A stretch of 64,000 bases of DNA, taken from contig NZ_WNDO01000001.1 in the NCBI RefSeq assembly GCF_009912395.1, positions 372,001 to 436,000 of the forward strand, in the 5' to 3' direction. The position numbers and the translations under genes were made by a program. Source of the stretch: Luteibacter sp. GTDB taxonomy: Bacteria; Pseudomonadota; Gammaproteobacteria; Xanthomonadales; Rhodanobacteraceae. The notes below the pieces were generated by a model, which was not told the origin of the DNA, did not search any database, and saw nothing but the letters and a program-made list of their open reading frames with translations. Numbering within the stretch: the stretch's first letter is position 1; each line of letters starts with the position of its first letter. Below, piece after piece: positions 33,213 to 42,295 of this stretch.

Positions 33213-35872
33213 CACAGTTTCAAGCCCAGCGACACCGTGTAGGTACGACCGTTCTTGTACGCGTTGAGCGGCTGGCTCGGCGTGTTGTCGTACTGGTAGT
33301 AGGTTTCGTCGAGCAGATTGGTACCCTCCAGCGACACGCGCATATGGTCGTTGATCTGGTAGCCGATGGAGGCATCCAGTTCACGGAAGATGCCCGTGAT
33401 CTGCTGCGACTGCAACTGCGCGATCTGGGTGAAGTACGCCGAACGCCAGCTGTAGGTCACGCGAGCGCTCCACGGACCCTGCTCGAAGAACGGCGACAGG
33501 TTGAAGGAGTTCTTCGAGTTGTACGGCAGCGGGAAGTCGTTGCTGGTATCCGCATCCGAGTACGTGTAGTTGGCGAGCATGCCGAAACCGTACTTGAAGT
33601 TCTGCTGGTAGGTCAGCGACACACCCTTCACCTTGGCCAGGCCGCCGTTGTACGGCACGGTCATCTGGTAGACAGCGTCCTTCTGCGTGGTCACGTCGAA
33701 CTGGGTCTGCGGCACCACGCTGTTGAGAATGTAGCCCGAGATACGGCGATAGAACAGCTCGGCCGACAGCACGCTGTTTTCGGCGAAGTACCACTCGGCC
33801 GAGAAGTCGTAGTTGGTCGACTTGTACGGCTTCAGGTCCACGTTGCCACCGGAACCCTGGAAATGGGTATCGTCGAGGGCGACGTACGGCGTCATCTGCT
33901 GGTAGCGCGGACGAGCGATCGTCTTGGCCGCGCCGAAGCGCAGGGTGACGTTCTCGGCAGCGTCGTAGGCGATGTTCAGCGACGGCAGCCAGTCGTGGTA
34001 GCTCGTACGCTTGTTCACTGCCGCGTACTGGTTGTTACCGATGCTCTGGTAGCCGTTGACCGTGTCGCGGGTGCGGAAGTAACGCACACCGAGGTTGCCG
34101 CGGTAGTCGTCACCCGAGAAGTCGCCCTGGATGTAGAACGCACGGTTCTGCTTGGCGATGCTGTAGGTGGCCTTCGGATCAAGCGCGTAACCGTAGTGAT
34201 CCTTCTGCGCGTTCACGTAGTCCTTGAGGCCGCGCTTGTTGATCGTCGTCCAGTCGGTCATGTTGCCCGACGGCGACAGACCATCGAGGAAGCCGCTGGG
34301 CGTGCCGCCACCGGCGATGGCGGACAGCGGAAAGCCGGTCTTGTCGAGGTCGACGAAGTTGGACGAGTAGGCGTCCTGGCCGTCGAGGTGGTTGGTTGCC
34401 TTGATGCCAGTTTCGATCTGGTTGAACGGACCCCAGCTCACGTCGTGCGCGAAGTCGGCCTGGAAGTAACGCTCGCGATCGTAGGTCGGCGCATGGCTGT
34501 AGCCACCGCCATTGATCAGCGACGGGGTTCCGCCGTTGTTGAAGTTGATCTGCGGATGCTGACCGTCCAGGTTGAAGTCGTAGCCGCTGTTGTTCTTGAA
34601 CTGGGCGTTCCAGATGCCTTCCGAACCGCCGGTGGAACCGGTGTAGCCGATCTGGCTCGACGCGGTCCAACCATCGCCGTACCAGTCGGCGCGCAGCTGC
34701 GCGGAGCCGGTGTTCACTGTGGAATCGCGCTCGTAACCGTCGAGGTAGGTCGGTGCGCCCGCACCATAGGTACCGGAGGTCGCGATGCCGTTATCGAAGC
34801 CCAGCGCGGTGGCGTCCTTGGCATTGTTCGACCATTCGCCGTAATGGCTCTGGTTGAAGTTGTTGAACTTCTCGGTGACGTACAAGCCGGTGAAGTTCAG
34901 CTCGAAGCCTTCGTTCGGCTTCCACTGTACGCCGGTCGACACGCCGTCACGCTTGCGCTGCTGCTGGAACCAGGCGGTATTGACGGCCGTCGGGTAGACG
35001 CCCTTCTGGTCCGGCGAAACCACGCCCGGATTGAACGTATGCAGCTCCGGATGCGTATCGGTCGGATCGTTGACGCGCTGGTAACCGAAGACCTCGGTGC
35101 CCTGGCGATCGATGATGCGGTCCGAATGCATGATCGAACCGAGCACGCCGAAGGTGTTGTCCTGGTTCTTCCAGCTGTAGAGGACCGAGGCGTTCGGCTT
35201 GCCGGTGTCGGCGCGGTCGTTGTAGCTGTAGCTGACGGTGCCAGTCAGCGTGTTGGCCTTGAGGTCCAACGGGCGACGAGTGTTGACGATGACCGTGCCG
35301 CCGATGCTGCCCTCGTCGATGTTCGCCTGCGGGGTCTTGTAGACCTGGGCGTTACCGATGATTTCCGAGGTGAGCAGGCTGTAGTCGAACGAGCGGCTAT
35401 CCGGGTTGTTCGGATCGGACGTCCAGTTCGTGGAAGCCAAGGTCTGGCCGTTGAGCAGCAGGCGGTTCAGGGCCGGGTCGGTGCCCAGGATGCTGACCTT
35501 GTCGCCTTCGCCGAAGTTGCGGTCGACGCTGATACCCGGCAGGTGGGACAGCGACTCGGCCACGTTGGTGTCCGGGAACTTGCCCACGTCTTCGGCCGAG
35601 ATGGCTTCGACGATGGAGTCGGAGTTGCGCTTGAGGTCGAGCGACTTCTGCAGGCTCGCGCGAATACCGGTGACGGTGACGCCGTTGAGGTTGGCGGCGT
35701 CCTGCGGGGACGCGGCGCCCGGGGCGTTGGCCGAGGGATCGTCCTTCTTCTTGGCAGCGGCGCTGGTCTTCGCGGGCGGGGTCGTCGTGGCCGAGTCCTG
35801 CGCCATCACGCTGCCCGTGGCGAACAGCCCGGCCAGGATGGCCATGGATAGTGCGCTGATACGGTGGTTCAC
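33212..35872 (-). CDS. TonB-dependent outer-membrane receptor of the mannoside operon
   Basis: 886 residues starting at GTG (35870-35872) with AGGAG 7 bases upstream and a signal peptide immediately after (NHRISALSMAILAGLFATGS then VMAQ). After an Ala/Lys/Pro-rich linker the plug domain begins (VTVTGIRASLQKSLDLKR, DTNVAESLSHLPGISVDR), followed by a 22-strand barrel ending in the aromatic-type C-terminus YTVSLGLKL. This pattern matches the Xanthomonadales sugar-uptake (CUT-type) receptors that import oligosaccharides. The first gene of the operon, its stop overlaps the GH2 start (TGATG). The ligand, inferred from context, is a mannose-containing glycan. Confidence 0.92.
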   Translation of the reverse strand: MNHRISALSMAILAGLFATGSVMAQDSATTTPPAKTSAAAKKKDDPSANAPGAASPQDAANLNGVTVTGIRASLQKSLDLKRNSDSIVEAISAEDVGKFPDTNVAESLSHLPGISVDRNFGEGDKVSILGTDPALNRLLLNGQTLASTNWTSDPNNPDSRSFDYSLLTSEIIGNAQVYKTPQANIDEGSIGGTVIVNTRRPLDLKANTLTGTVSYSYNDRADTGKPNASVLYSWKNQDNTFGVLGSIMHSDRIIDRQGTEVFGYQRVNDPTDTHPELHTFNPGVVSPDQKGVYPTAVNTAWFQQQRKRDGVSTGVQWKPNEGFELNFTGLYVTEKFNNFNQSHYGEWSNNAKDATALGFDNGIATSGTYGAGAPTYLDGYERDSTVNTGSAQLRADWYGDGWTASSQIGYTGSTGGSEGIWNAQFKNNSGYDFNLDGQHPQINFNNGGTPSLINGGGYSHAPTYDRERYFQADFAHDVSWGPFNQIETGIKATNHLDGQDAYSSNFVDLDKTGFPLSAIAGGGTPSGFLDGLSPSGNMTDWTTINKRGLKDYVNAQKDHYGYALDPKATYSIAKQNRAFYIQGDFSGDDYRGNLGVRYFRTRDTVNGYQSIGNNQYAAVNKRTSYHDWLPSLNIAYDAAENVTLRFGAAKTIARPRYQQMTPYVALDDTHFQGSGGNVDLKPYKSTNYDFSAEWYFAENSVLSAELFYRRISGYILNSVVPQTQFDVTTQKDAVYQMTVPYNGGLAKVKGVSLTYQQNFKYGFGMLANYTYSDADTSNDFPLPYNSKNSFNLSPFFEQGPWSARVTYSWRSAYFTQIAQLQSQQITGIFRELDASIGYQINDHMRVSLEGTNLLDETYYQYDNTPSQPLNAYKNGRTYTVSLGLKL

Positions 35873-36108
35873 ATCGATCTCCTGGGGATTGGATCGGATG
35901 GCCGGAACAAGTCGCTCGCGCGCACCGGTTCCCCTGCTCCGCTGATTTGGTTTTCGCGAAGCGAACGCCACCGCGCTGGCTCGCGCCAGCGTTCGAAGAC
36001 GTTCGATTCCTTGAATGTCGCCTGCCCTGTTCCGCTTCGCCGCGCCTCGACATGGGGAGGAGGCGGGCGGCGATAACCCAGTGCCATTGCACCGTTGTTA
36101 CGCAGCGG

Positions 36109-36137
36109 ATTTTTAGGGCCACTGACAACGTTGTCAA
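36109..36137 (-). promoter_or_regulatory. Promoter of the mannoside operon
   Basis: On the minus strand a consensus -35 TTGACA (36132-36137) and a -10 TAAAAA (36110-36115) are 16 bp apart, or AAAAAT at 17 bp. Transcription would start near 36102, giving a leader of about 230 bases before the receptor GTG. The -35 lies inside the palindromic operator. Confidence 0.6.
36123..36136. promoter_or_regulatory. LacI-type palindromic operator
   Basis: TGACAACGTTGTCA, a perfect 14-bp palindrome with the central CG step typical of LacI/GalR-family operators. It overlaps the -35 and spacer of the mannoside operon promoter, so binding should repress. The regulator gene is not in this window. Confidence 0.7.
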
Positions 36138-36597
36138 CCAATTTTTTAACTCGATCTAAGGATAACCAAATGTGATCAAGCCATTGATTTATCTATAAAT
36201 CGTGAAAATACCAAAATAGTGCAGTGCGGAAATTCTTAGAGTTGATTTGGATCGATCCATCTTTGATCAAGACGCTCGATATGCGCGTTCAACTCACTGT
36301 TTTTATATCCATTTTAGTGATGCACTTGATTCAAAGTGGTACAAACCGCCTTGGACGCGCCTGCTTGCTGCAATGCAGCGAAAAAACATGTGTGGATCCG
36401 GCAATCCGTACCTGATCTATCCAACGCGACGCGTCATGAGACCCCTACCGTCCGCAGATTCCAACGAAGTCCAACGCGCGGATAAACGCCCTGTGCACGT
36501 TCGTAAGGGATTACGGCGGCAGACAGCGCGCAGTCACCCTGCGAAACGGAATCTGGCGCCATGTCGGATCGATCCCCGATCCGGGACTGAGGCCACC
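36138..36597. other. AT-rich intergenic region
   Basis: About 460 bp between the divergent receptor and DUF3300 genes, clearly poorer in G and C up to about 36420 than the rest of the window. It contains a perfect inverted repeat GATTTAT-CT-ATAAATC (36186-36201). A plus-strand frame is open from 36247 into the DUF3300 gene, but its N-terminal part shows no signal peptide and atypical codons, so I regard it as non-coding. No gene or confident plus-strand promoter was recognised. Confidence 0.6.
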
Positions 36598-38337
36598 ATG
36601 AAACGAAGCACCAGGGATGTCTTCCTTATGTCGGCGCTGTCGGTCGCGACGATCGGCCTGCTCGCCGGTTGTCAGCGCCAGGCGCCCGACGACGCGGCGC
36701 AACAGCCGCCTCCCGCGCCCGCCCAGAGCAGCGCACAGACGCCACCGCCGCCGGCTTATCAGCCGCCGACCGCGGACCAGCTGTACGCGCTGGTCTCGCC
36801 GATCGCGCTGTTCCCCGACAAGCTCGTCGCGCTGACGCTCGCAGCGTCCACGCACCCCGATGACGTGAACGGGGCGCGGGGTTTCCTTGAAGGCAATCGC
36901 AACCTGACCGGCTCGGCTCTTATCGACGCGGCCGATTCGCAACCGTGGGATCCGAGCGTCAAGGCGTTGGTGGCTTTTCCGGGCGTGGTCGACCAGCTGG
37001 CCACCAACGCCGACTGGACGGCCGCCCTCGGTGCCGCCTACGCCGCGGAACCGACGGACGTGATGAACGCGATCCAGGTGATGCGCCAGCGTGCACGGGC
37101 GCACGGCTCGCTGAAGGACAGCGCTCAACAGAAGGTCCAGGTGGTGGAGACCGCGCCGCCGCCCACTGTCGTGGAAGAGCGCCGTATCGTCGAGGCACCC
37201 GCGCAGACGATCGAGATCGAACCCGCCGAACCGAATGTCGTCTACGTGCCGCAATACGACCCCGACGTGGTCTACGGCGAGCCGGTGTATTCGCGCGTCT
37301 ACACCACCGAACGCTGGTACGAACCGCCGGTGAGCCGCGGTGACCTCGTCGCGACCGGGCTGGTGTCGTTCGGCGTCGGCGTGCTGGTCGGCGAGATGTT
37401 CTCGCACAGCCACCATGACCACTCCTGGGGCTGGAACGCCTGGAACACCTCATGGGGCGGTCCGCGCGGCGCGCCGTTCTCGCGGCCGGCCGTGGTCTAC
37501 GACAATCATCCCTACGTCGTTAACCGCAACACGGTGATCAACAACTACACGAACATCAATCGGTCGGTGCACATCGACAACCGCCATAACTTCGGCAATA
37601 CCAACAACGTCACGAACAACGTGACCAACAACATCAACAACGTCCACAACAACCCGGTCAACAACATAAGCAACGTCCGTAACGAGATCCACAACGGACA
37701 GGGACCCGGCCCAGCGGCGACACCTCGGGCCGACTTCGCGCATATGCAGCGTCCGAACTTCAGCCCGGCGATGATGCACGCCACGGCGCCCAATGCCCGT
37801 CCTGCGTTGCCAGCGGCCAATGCGTCGCCGTTACGCAACGCGATCGCGGAACCGCACCCGCAACAGATCGCAGGTCCGCAGGCGGGCGCACACCCTATGC
37901 CCAACCAGCGCCCGATGCCCGGCCCGACATCGCATATGCCCGAGGCGGCCGCGGCGATGCCGCGCAACGAACACGCGCCTGGGCAGGGGCCGCAACCGCC
38001 ACGCGAAGCACCGCACATGGCGCCGCGCATGGACATGGCCAACCACCCGCATCAGCAACCCCAGCAGGCGCCGGCACCACACAACATGCCTCAGCCTGAA
38101 GCCAGGCCACAGCAACGCTTCGAACCTCAGGCCCAGCCGCGCCACGAGCCGCCGCCGCGCATGCAGCCTCGCGAGGAACCGCGTCCGGAACCGCGCATGC
38201 AGCAGCCACGTCCCGAGCCGCGCATGGAGCAGCGTCCTCAGCCCCAGCACGCCGAACCCCGCCCGCAGCAGCACCCGGAACCGCATCACGAGGAGCACCA
38301 CGACTCGAACAAGGACCAGGACAAGCACGACCATTGA
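36598..38337 (+). CDS. DUF3300 lipoprotein with Asn-rich and Pro/Gln/His-rich tail
   Basis: 579 residues from ATG at 36598, set by a lipoprotein signal peptide (KRSTRDVFLMSALSVATIGL then LAGC, lipidated Cys near residue 23). After a Pro/Gln linker the DUF3300 domain spans about 60-255 (TADQLYALVSPIALFPDKLV, LVAFPGVVDQLATNADW). A hydrophobic stretch (LVATGLVSFGVGVLVGEMFS) may insert in a membrane. The rest is low complexity: an Asn-rich segment with repeated NNVTNN/NNINNV (about 305-365) and a long Pro/Gln/Arg/Glu tail with PRPEPRM-type repeats. Function of the family is unknown; location in the periplasm or outer membrane is inferred. Confidence 0.85.
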   Translation: MKRSTRDVFLMSALSVATIGLLAGCQRQAPDDAAQQPPPAPAQSSAQTPPPPAYQPPTADQLYALVSPIALFPDKLVALTLAASTHPDDVNGARGFLEGNRNLTGSALIDAADSQPWDPSVKALVAFPGVVDQLATNADWTAALGAAYAAEPTDVMNAIQVMRQRARAHGSLKDSAQQKVQVVETAPPPTVVEERRIVEAPAQTIEIEPAEPNVVYVPQYDPDVVYGEPVYSRVYTTERWYEPPVSRGDLVATGLVSFGVGVLVGEMFSHSHHDHSWGWNAWNTSWGGPRGAPFSRPAVVYDNHPYVVNRNTVINNYTNINRSVHIDNRHNFGNTNNVTNNVTNNINNVHNNPVNNISNVRNEIHNGQGPGPAATPRADFAHMQRPNFSPAMMHATAPNARPALPAANASPLRNAIAEPHPQQIAGPQAGAHPMPNQRPMPGPTSHMPEAAAAMPRNEHAPGQGPQPPREAPHMAPRMDMANHPHQQPQQAPAPHNMPQPEARPQQRFEPQAQPRHEPPPRMQPREEPRPEPRMQQPRPEPRMEQRPQPQHAEPRPQQHPEPHHEEHHDSNKDQDKHDH

Positions 38338-38430
38338 TGCGGATGGCTTCGTGGCGGGCTCGTTCGCGGCGCCCGGATGCGCCGTACGCTGAGGCCGCCT
38401 TGTAGGAATCGCCGATGCGATCCGTTTCAC

Positions 38431-38513
38431 CTGTAGGAGCGCGCTTGCGCGCGATCCGCGGCAGCGGCAATCTGGCCCGCTACGCGGGATCGCGCGCAAG
38501 CGCGCTCCTACAG
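38431..38513. repeat. GTAG-type REP pair with 35-40 bp loop
   Basis: CTGTAGGAGCGCGCTTGCGC and its reverse complement bracket a loop with CTGGCCCGCTACGCGGG. It lies between the convergent DUF3300 and zwf genes. Part of the loop recurs as a decayed copy at 52555-52600. Confidence 0.9.
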
Positions 38514-38534
38514 GGCACTGTGGGATGCCATACG

Positions 38535-38567
38535 AAAGAGGCCCCGCCGGAGCGGGGCCTCTTTTGT
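38535..38567. terminator. Intrinsic terminator between convergent genes
   Basis: AAAGAGGCCCCGC, a 4-base loop, GCGGGGCCTCTTTT. The T-run is best on the plus strand, but the hairpin ends with TTT on the minus strand too, so it may also end the zwf transcript (stop at 38587). Confidence 0.85.
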
Positions 38568-38586
38568 TATCGCATAACGGATATCG

Positions 38587-40371
38587 TTACTTGCCGCGTG
38601 TGCGGCTCGTCGTCGTACGTTTGCGGGCGGCGGTCTTCTTGACTGCCGTTTTCTTCGCTGCAGCCTTGCGCGCCGGGGCCTTCTTCGTCACGACCGCGGC
38701 GACAACCTTCTTGGCGGCCGCGCGCTTCTTCGCCGTCTTCTTTGCCGTGGCGCGCTTCTTCGTCGCCGGTGCCGCCGGCTGGGCCGATGCATCCGTCTTC
38801 GAACGCGAGGTCTTGCGACCGACCGGCTCGTTGGACGAATGCAGCGGACGCCACGAACGGCCGCCCATCGCGAGCAGCGTATCGGACGAGGCCGGACCCG
38901 CACTGCCGGAGGCATAGTTGGGGAAGTCGGCCGGCGTGCGCTGCGCCCAGTCGTCGAGCACCGGCTGCACCGCGCGCCAGCAGGCTTCGACCATGTCGGC
39001 ACGCTGGAACAGCGTTGCGTCGCCGGTCATGCAATCGTAGAGCAGCGTTTCGTAGCCCACGGCCGGTTCGGCGCGGAACCAGTCGGCATACTTGAAGTCC
39101 ATGCGTACCGGCGCGAGTTCCACGCGCGGACCGGGGCGCTTCACGTCGAACTGCAACGAGATGCCTTCATCCGGCTGGATCTGCAACACCAGCCAGTCCG
39201 GACCGAACGCGTCCATGCCCGTGCCGCGGAACGGGGCGAACGGCGCGGACTTGAAGCGGATCGCGATCTCAGTGGTGCGGCGACCCATGTGCTTGCCGGT
39301 GCGCAGGTAGAACGGCACGCCGGACCAGCGCCAGGTGTCGATGGAGAGCTTCATCGCCACGAAGGTCTCGGTGACCGAGTCCGGCGCCACGTCCGGCTCG
39401 TCGCGATAGGCGCGCGCCAGCTCGCCGTTCACCGCGCCCGGGCCGTACTGACCACGCACGGCATCTTCCGGAAGAATCGGGCGAATCGCTTCGATCGTCT
39501 CCGCCTTGCGGGTACGCACGGCTTCGGCGTCGAACGAGGTCGGCGGCTCCATCGCTACCATCGCCAGCAGCTGGAACAGGTGGTTGGGCACCATGTCGCG
39601 CATCGCGCCGGTCTGTTCGTAGAACGAGCCGCGACGCTCCACGCCCACCGTCTCCGCGACGGTAATCTGCACGTGGTCGATGCGGTCGCGGTTCCAGATC
39701 GGCTCGAACAGGCCGTTGGCGAAACGGAAGGCCATGATGTTCTGCACCGTTTCCTTACCCAGGAAATGGTCGATGCGGTAGATCTGGTCTTCGCGAAGCA
39801 CCTTGAGGATGCGTTCGTTGAGCGCGTGGGCCGAGGCGAGATCGTGGCCGAACGGCTTCTCGATGATCACGCGACGCCAATAGCGGCCCTCGGGGCCGCC
39901 GTCGTCCACGAGATCCGCGTCGCGCAGCTTCTCGATCACGTCGCCGAAGAAACGTTCCGGCGTGGCGAGGTAGAACAGCACGTTGCCCTGGGTACCACGC
40001 TTGCGATCGATGTCGCGCAGGCGGGTGGCGAGGCTCTGGAACGCGGAGGTGTCGTCGAAGTCGCCCGCGTGGTAACTCATTTGCGAACTGAGCCAGCCCC
40101 AGGCGTCCTCGTCGAGCTTGCCGCCACCGTTGGCGACATAACGCTCAAGCGCGGTGTGCAGGTTCTTGCGCCAGGCGTTATCACTCATCTTGCCGTGGTT
40201 GAAACCGACGACGGCGAAGTTGTCGGACAACAGGCCGGTGCGGCGCATGTTGTACAGCGCGGGCACGACGAGGCGGCTGGTGAGGTCGCCGGCGGCGCCG
40301 AAGATCACGACGGTACACGGATCGGCCGGATGAGCCCGCGAGCTGGCTCGCTTCGGTTGGGCTTGGCTCAT
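38587..40371 (-). CDS. zwf: Glucose-6-phosphate dehydrogenase with histone-H1-like C-terminal tail
   Basis: 594 residues, about 100 more than the usual 490. The NADP-binding motif GAAGDLTSR is at residues 25-33 and the substrate site [13 protein letters not shown] is conserved; the dehydrogenase part runs to about residue 505 ([12 protein letters not shown]). It oxidises glucose 6-phosphate to 6-phosphogluconolactone with NADP, the entry to the pentose-phosphate and Entner-Doudoroff routes. Residues 518-594 are a Lys/Ala-rich tail of KKxA-type repeats with about 19 Lys, 9 Arg and one Asp, like histone H1 or AlgP C-termini. The ATG has AAGGAG upstream and overlaps the GH15 stop (ATGA). Confidence 0.95.
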   Translation of the reverse strand: MSQAQPKRASSRAHPADPCTVVIFGAAGDLTSRLVVPALYNMRRTGLLSDNFAVVGFNHGKMSDNAWRKNLHTALERYVANGGGKLDEDAWGWLSSQMSYHAGDFDDTSAFQSLATRLRDIDRKRGTQGNVLFYLATPERFFGDVIEKLRDADLVDDGGPEGRYWRRVIIEKPFGHDLASAHALNERILKVLREDQIYRIDHFLGKETVQNIMAFRFANGLFEPIWNRDRIDHVQITVAETVGVERRGSFYEQTGAMRDMVPNHLFQLLAMVAMEPPTSFDAEAVRTRKAETIEAIRPILPEDAVRGQYGPGAVNGELARAYRDEPDVAPDSVTETFVAMKLSIDTWRWSGVPFYLRTGKHMGRRTTEIAIRFKSAPFAPFRGTGMDAFGPDWLVLQIQPDEGISLQFDVKRPGPRVELAPVRMDFKYADWFRAEPAVGYETLLYDCMTGDATLFQRADMVEACWRAVQPVLDDWAQRTPADFPNYASGSAGPASSDTLLAMGGRSWRPLHSSNEPVGRKTSRSKTDASAQPAAPATKKRATAKKTAKKRAAAKKVVAAVVTKKAPARKAAAKKTAVKKTAARKRTTTSRTRGK

Positions 40372-42194
40372 GCACTAACTCCTTGGGGAACAGAGGATTC
40401 GGGGGTGGAGTGGACATCCGCCGTCGCACTGCTGCCACGCGCCAGGCTATAGGCCGCGTTGACCAGCGCGACATGCGAAAAGGCCTGCGGGAAGTTACCC
40501 AGCAGACGCTTCGAATGCGGATCGTACTCCTCCGCGAGCAATCCGAGGTCATTGGCGAGGCCGATCAGGCGCGAGAACAGCTCGCGCGCATCGGCCATGC
40601 GCCCCTGTTGCACATAGTTTTCCACCAGCCAGAAGCTGCACGGCAGGAACTGACCCTCGCCCGGCGGCAGGCCGTCCACCCCGCTGCGCGTGTCGTAGCG
40701 AAGCACGAAACTATCGACGAGCAGATCCTCTTCCACGGCCTTCACCGTGGCGACGATGCGCGGATCGTCCGCCGGCAGGAAATCGGTGAGGGTGACCAGC
40801 AGCAGGCTGGCATCCATCTCGGTGGAACCATAGGCCTGGGTGAAGCAGCCACGCTTCGGGTCCACGCCCTTGGCGAGGATGTCGGCCTTGATCTCGTCGG
40901 CGATAGTCTGCCAGCGCTTGGCCAGGTGCGGATCGCGGCCACTGAAGTCCTGCTCGGCCGCGCGCTGGAAAGCGAGCCAGGCCATGACCTTCGAATGGAC
41001 GAAGTGCTGCGATTCGCCACGAATTTCCCAGATGCCCTCGTCGGGCTTGCGCCAGATGCTGGCGAGATGGTCGAGGAAGACCGACTGCACCTCGTCGGAA
41101 TCCGAAGACAACTCCACGCCGTGCTTCACGGCATGCGAGAACGCGCCAACGAGTTCGCCGAAGATGTCGAGCTGGAACTGCGCCGAGGCCGCGTTACCGA
41201 CACGAACGGGCCGGGCCCCTTCGTAACCGGACAGCCAGGGCAGTTCGTATTCCTCCAGGCGACGCTCGCCCGCCAGGCCGTAGAGCACCTGCAACTGATC
41301 TGGGGAGCCCGCCACCGCGCGGCGTACCCAGTCGCGCCAGGCGCTGGCTTCCTCGTGGTAGCCGGCATTGACCAGCGCGGAAAGGACGAAGGTGGCGTCG
41401 CGCGCCCAGCAGTAGCGGTAATCCCAGTTGCGTTCGCCGCCCAACTGTTCGGGCAAGGACGTGGTGGGCGCCGCGACGATGCCACCGGTGGGCAGGTAGC
41501 TCAGGCCCTTCAGCACCACCAGCGAGCGGCGGACGATATCGTTCCACTCGCCGACCTCCATGCAACGGCCGGACCAGTCTTCCCAGTACGCGAGGGATTT
41601 CTCCAGCGCTGCGACCGGGTCGATGGCGTCGGGAGGCGGCAGGTGCGACGGTCCCCAGGCCAGCACGAAGGGCACGGTCTCCCCGGCCGAGACGGCAAAG
41701 CGGGCGATGCTGTGCATGCCCTCGCCTTCCACGGCCACCGGGCTGCGCACCACGACGAGGTCGGGACCGGCCACCGCGGTCAGGGTCTGCTCGTCGACGC
41801 GGCTCACCCAAGGTACGGCGTTGCCGTAGTCGAAGCGCAGGGTGAATATCGTCTGGAAATCCACGCGACCTTCGAGGCCCTCGACGATGCGTGTCACGCC
41901 GACCTGCTCGCCCGCGAAGGGCATGAAGTCGATCACCCGGGCGCGTCCAGTGGCGGTGCGCCATTCGGTTTCGAGCACCAGGCTGCCGTCGATGTACTGG
42001 CGGGTGGAGGTCGCCTCGGGGTCTGAGGGCGCGAGTCGCCAGTAACCGTTGCTTTTGTCGCCAAGCAGGGCGGCGAAGCAGGCGGCGGAATCGAAGCGCG
42101 GCAGGCAGAGCCAGTCGATCGAGCCGTCACGGGATACCAGGGCCGCGCTCCGGCAATTGCCGAGCATCGCGTAATCTTCGATCCGGGAAGCCAT
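40368..42194 (-). CDS. GH15 family glucoamylase/trehalase-like enzyme
   Basis: 608 residues, no signal peptide, so cytoplasmic. A beta-sandwich N-domain starts with [20 protein letters not shown] (the hallmark of bacterial GH15 proteins), and the (alpha/alpha)6 domain has [18 protein letters not shown], a catalytic Glu in [12 protein letters not shown] and the second in GLLAEEYDP. Known relatives hydrolyse trehalose, malto-oligosaccharides or dextrin to glucose; the substrate cannot be decided here. Translation is coupled to zwf by ATGA, suggesting that released glucose, once phosphorylated, enters the oxidative route. Confidence 0.93.
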   Translation of the reverse strand: MASRIEDYAMLGNCRSAALVSRDGSIDWLCLPRFDSAACFAALLGDKSNGYWRLAPSDPEATSTRQYIDGSLVLETEWRTATGRARVIDFMPFAGEQVGVTRIVEGLEGRVDFQTIFTLRFDYGNAVPWVSRVDEQTLTAVAGPDLVVVRSPVAVEGEGMHSIARFAVSAGETVPFVLAWGPSHLPPPDAIDPVAALEKSLAYWEDWSGRCMEVGEWNDIVRRSLVVLKGLSYLPTGGIVAAPTTSLPEQLGGERNWDYRYCWARDATFVLSALVNAGYHEEASAWRDWVRRAVAGSPDQLQVLYGLAGERRLEEYELPWLSGYEGARPVRVGNAASAQFQLDIFGELVGAFSHAVKHGVELSSDSDEVQSVFLDHLASIWRKPDEGIWEIRGESQHFVHSKVMAWLAFQRAAEQDFSGRDPHLAKRWQTIADEIKADILAKGVDPKRGCFTQAYGSTEMDASLLLVTLTDFLPADDPRIVATVKAVEEDLLVDSFVLRYDTRSGVDGLPPGEGQFLPCSFWLVENYVQQGRMADARELFSRLIGLANDLGLLAEEYDPHSKRLLGNFPQAFSHVALVNAAYSLARGSSATADVHSTPESSVPQGVSA

Positions 42195-42295
42195 CGTGTC
42201 CTCATTTTTTCGAACGCCAACCCTTTCACGTTAGCGGGCGAGGCGTTAGGAGGACGTGTCGGCGCCTATCGCGGATGCGATCCGCGATACATGGA

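Noticed and set aside
36247-36597. Upstream extension of the DUF3300 gene
   Set aside because: The frame is open, but the added 117 residues show no signal peptide or family match, lie in AT-rich DNA and would bury the lipoprotein signal at 36598.
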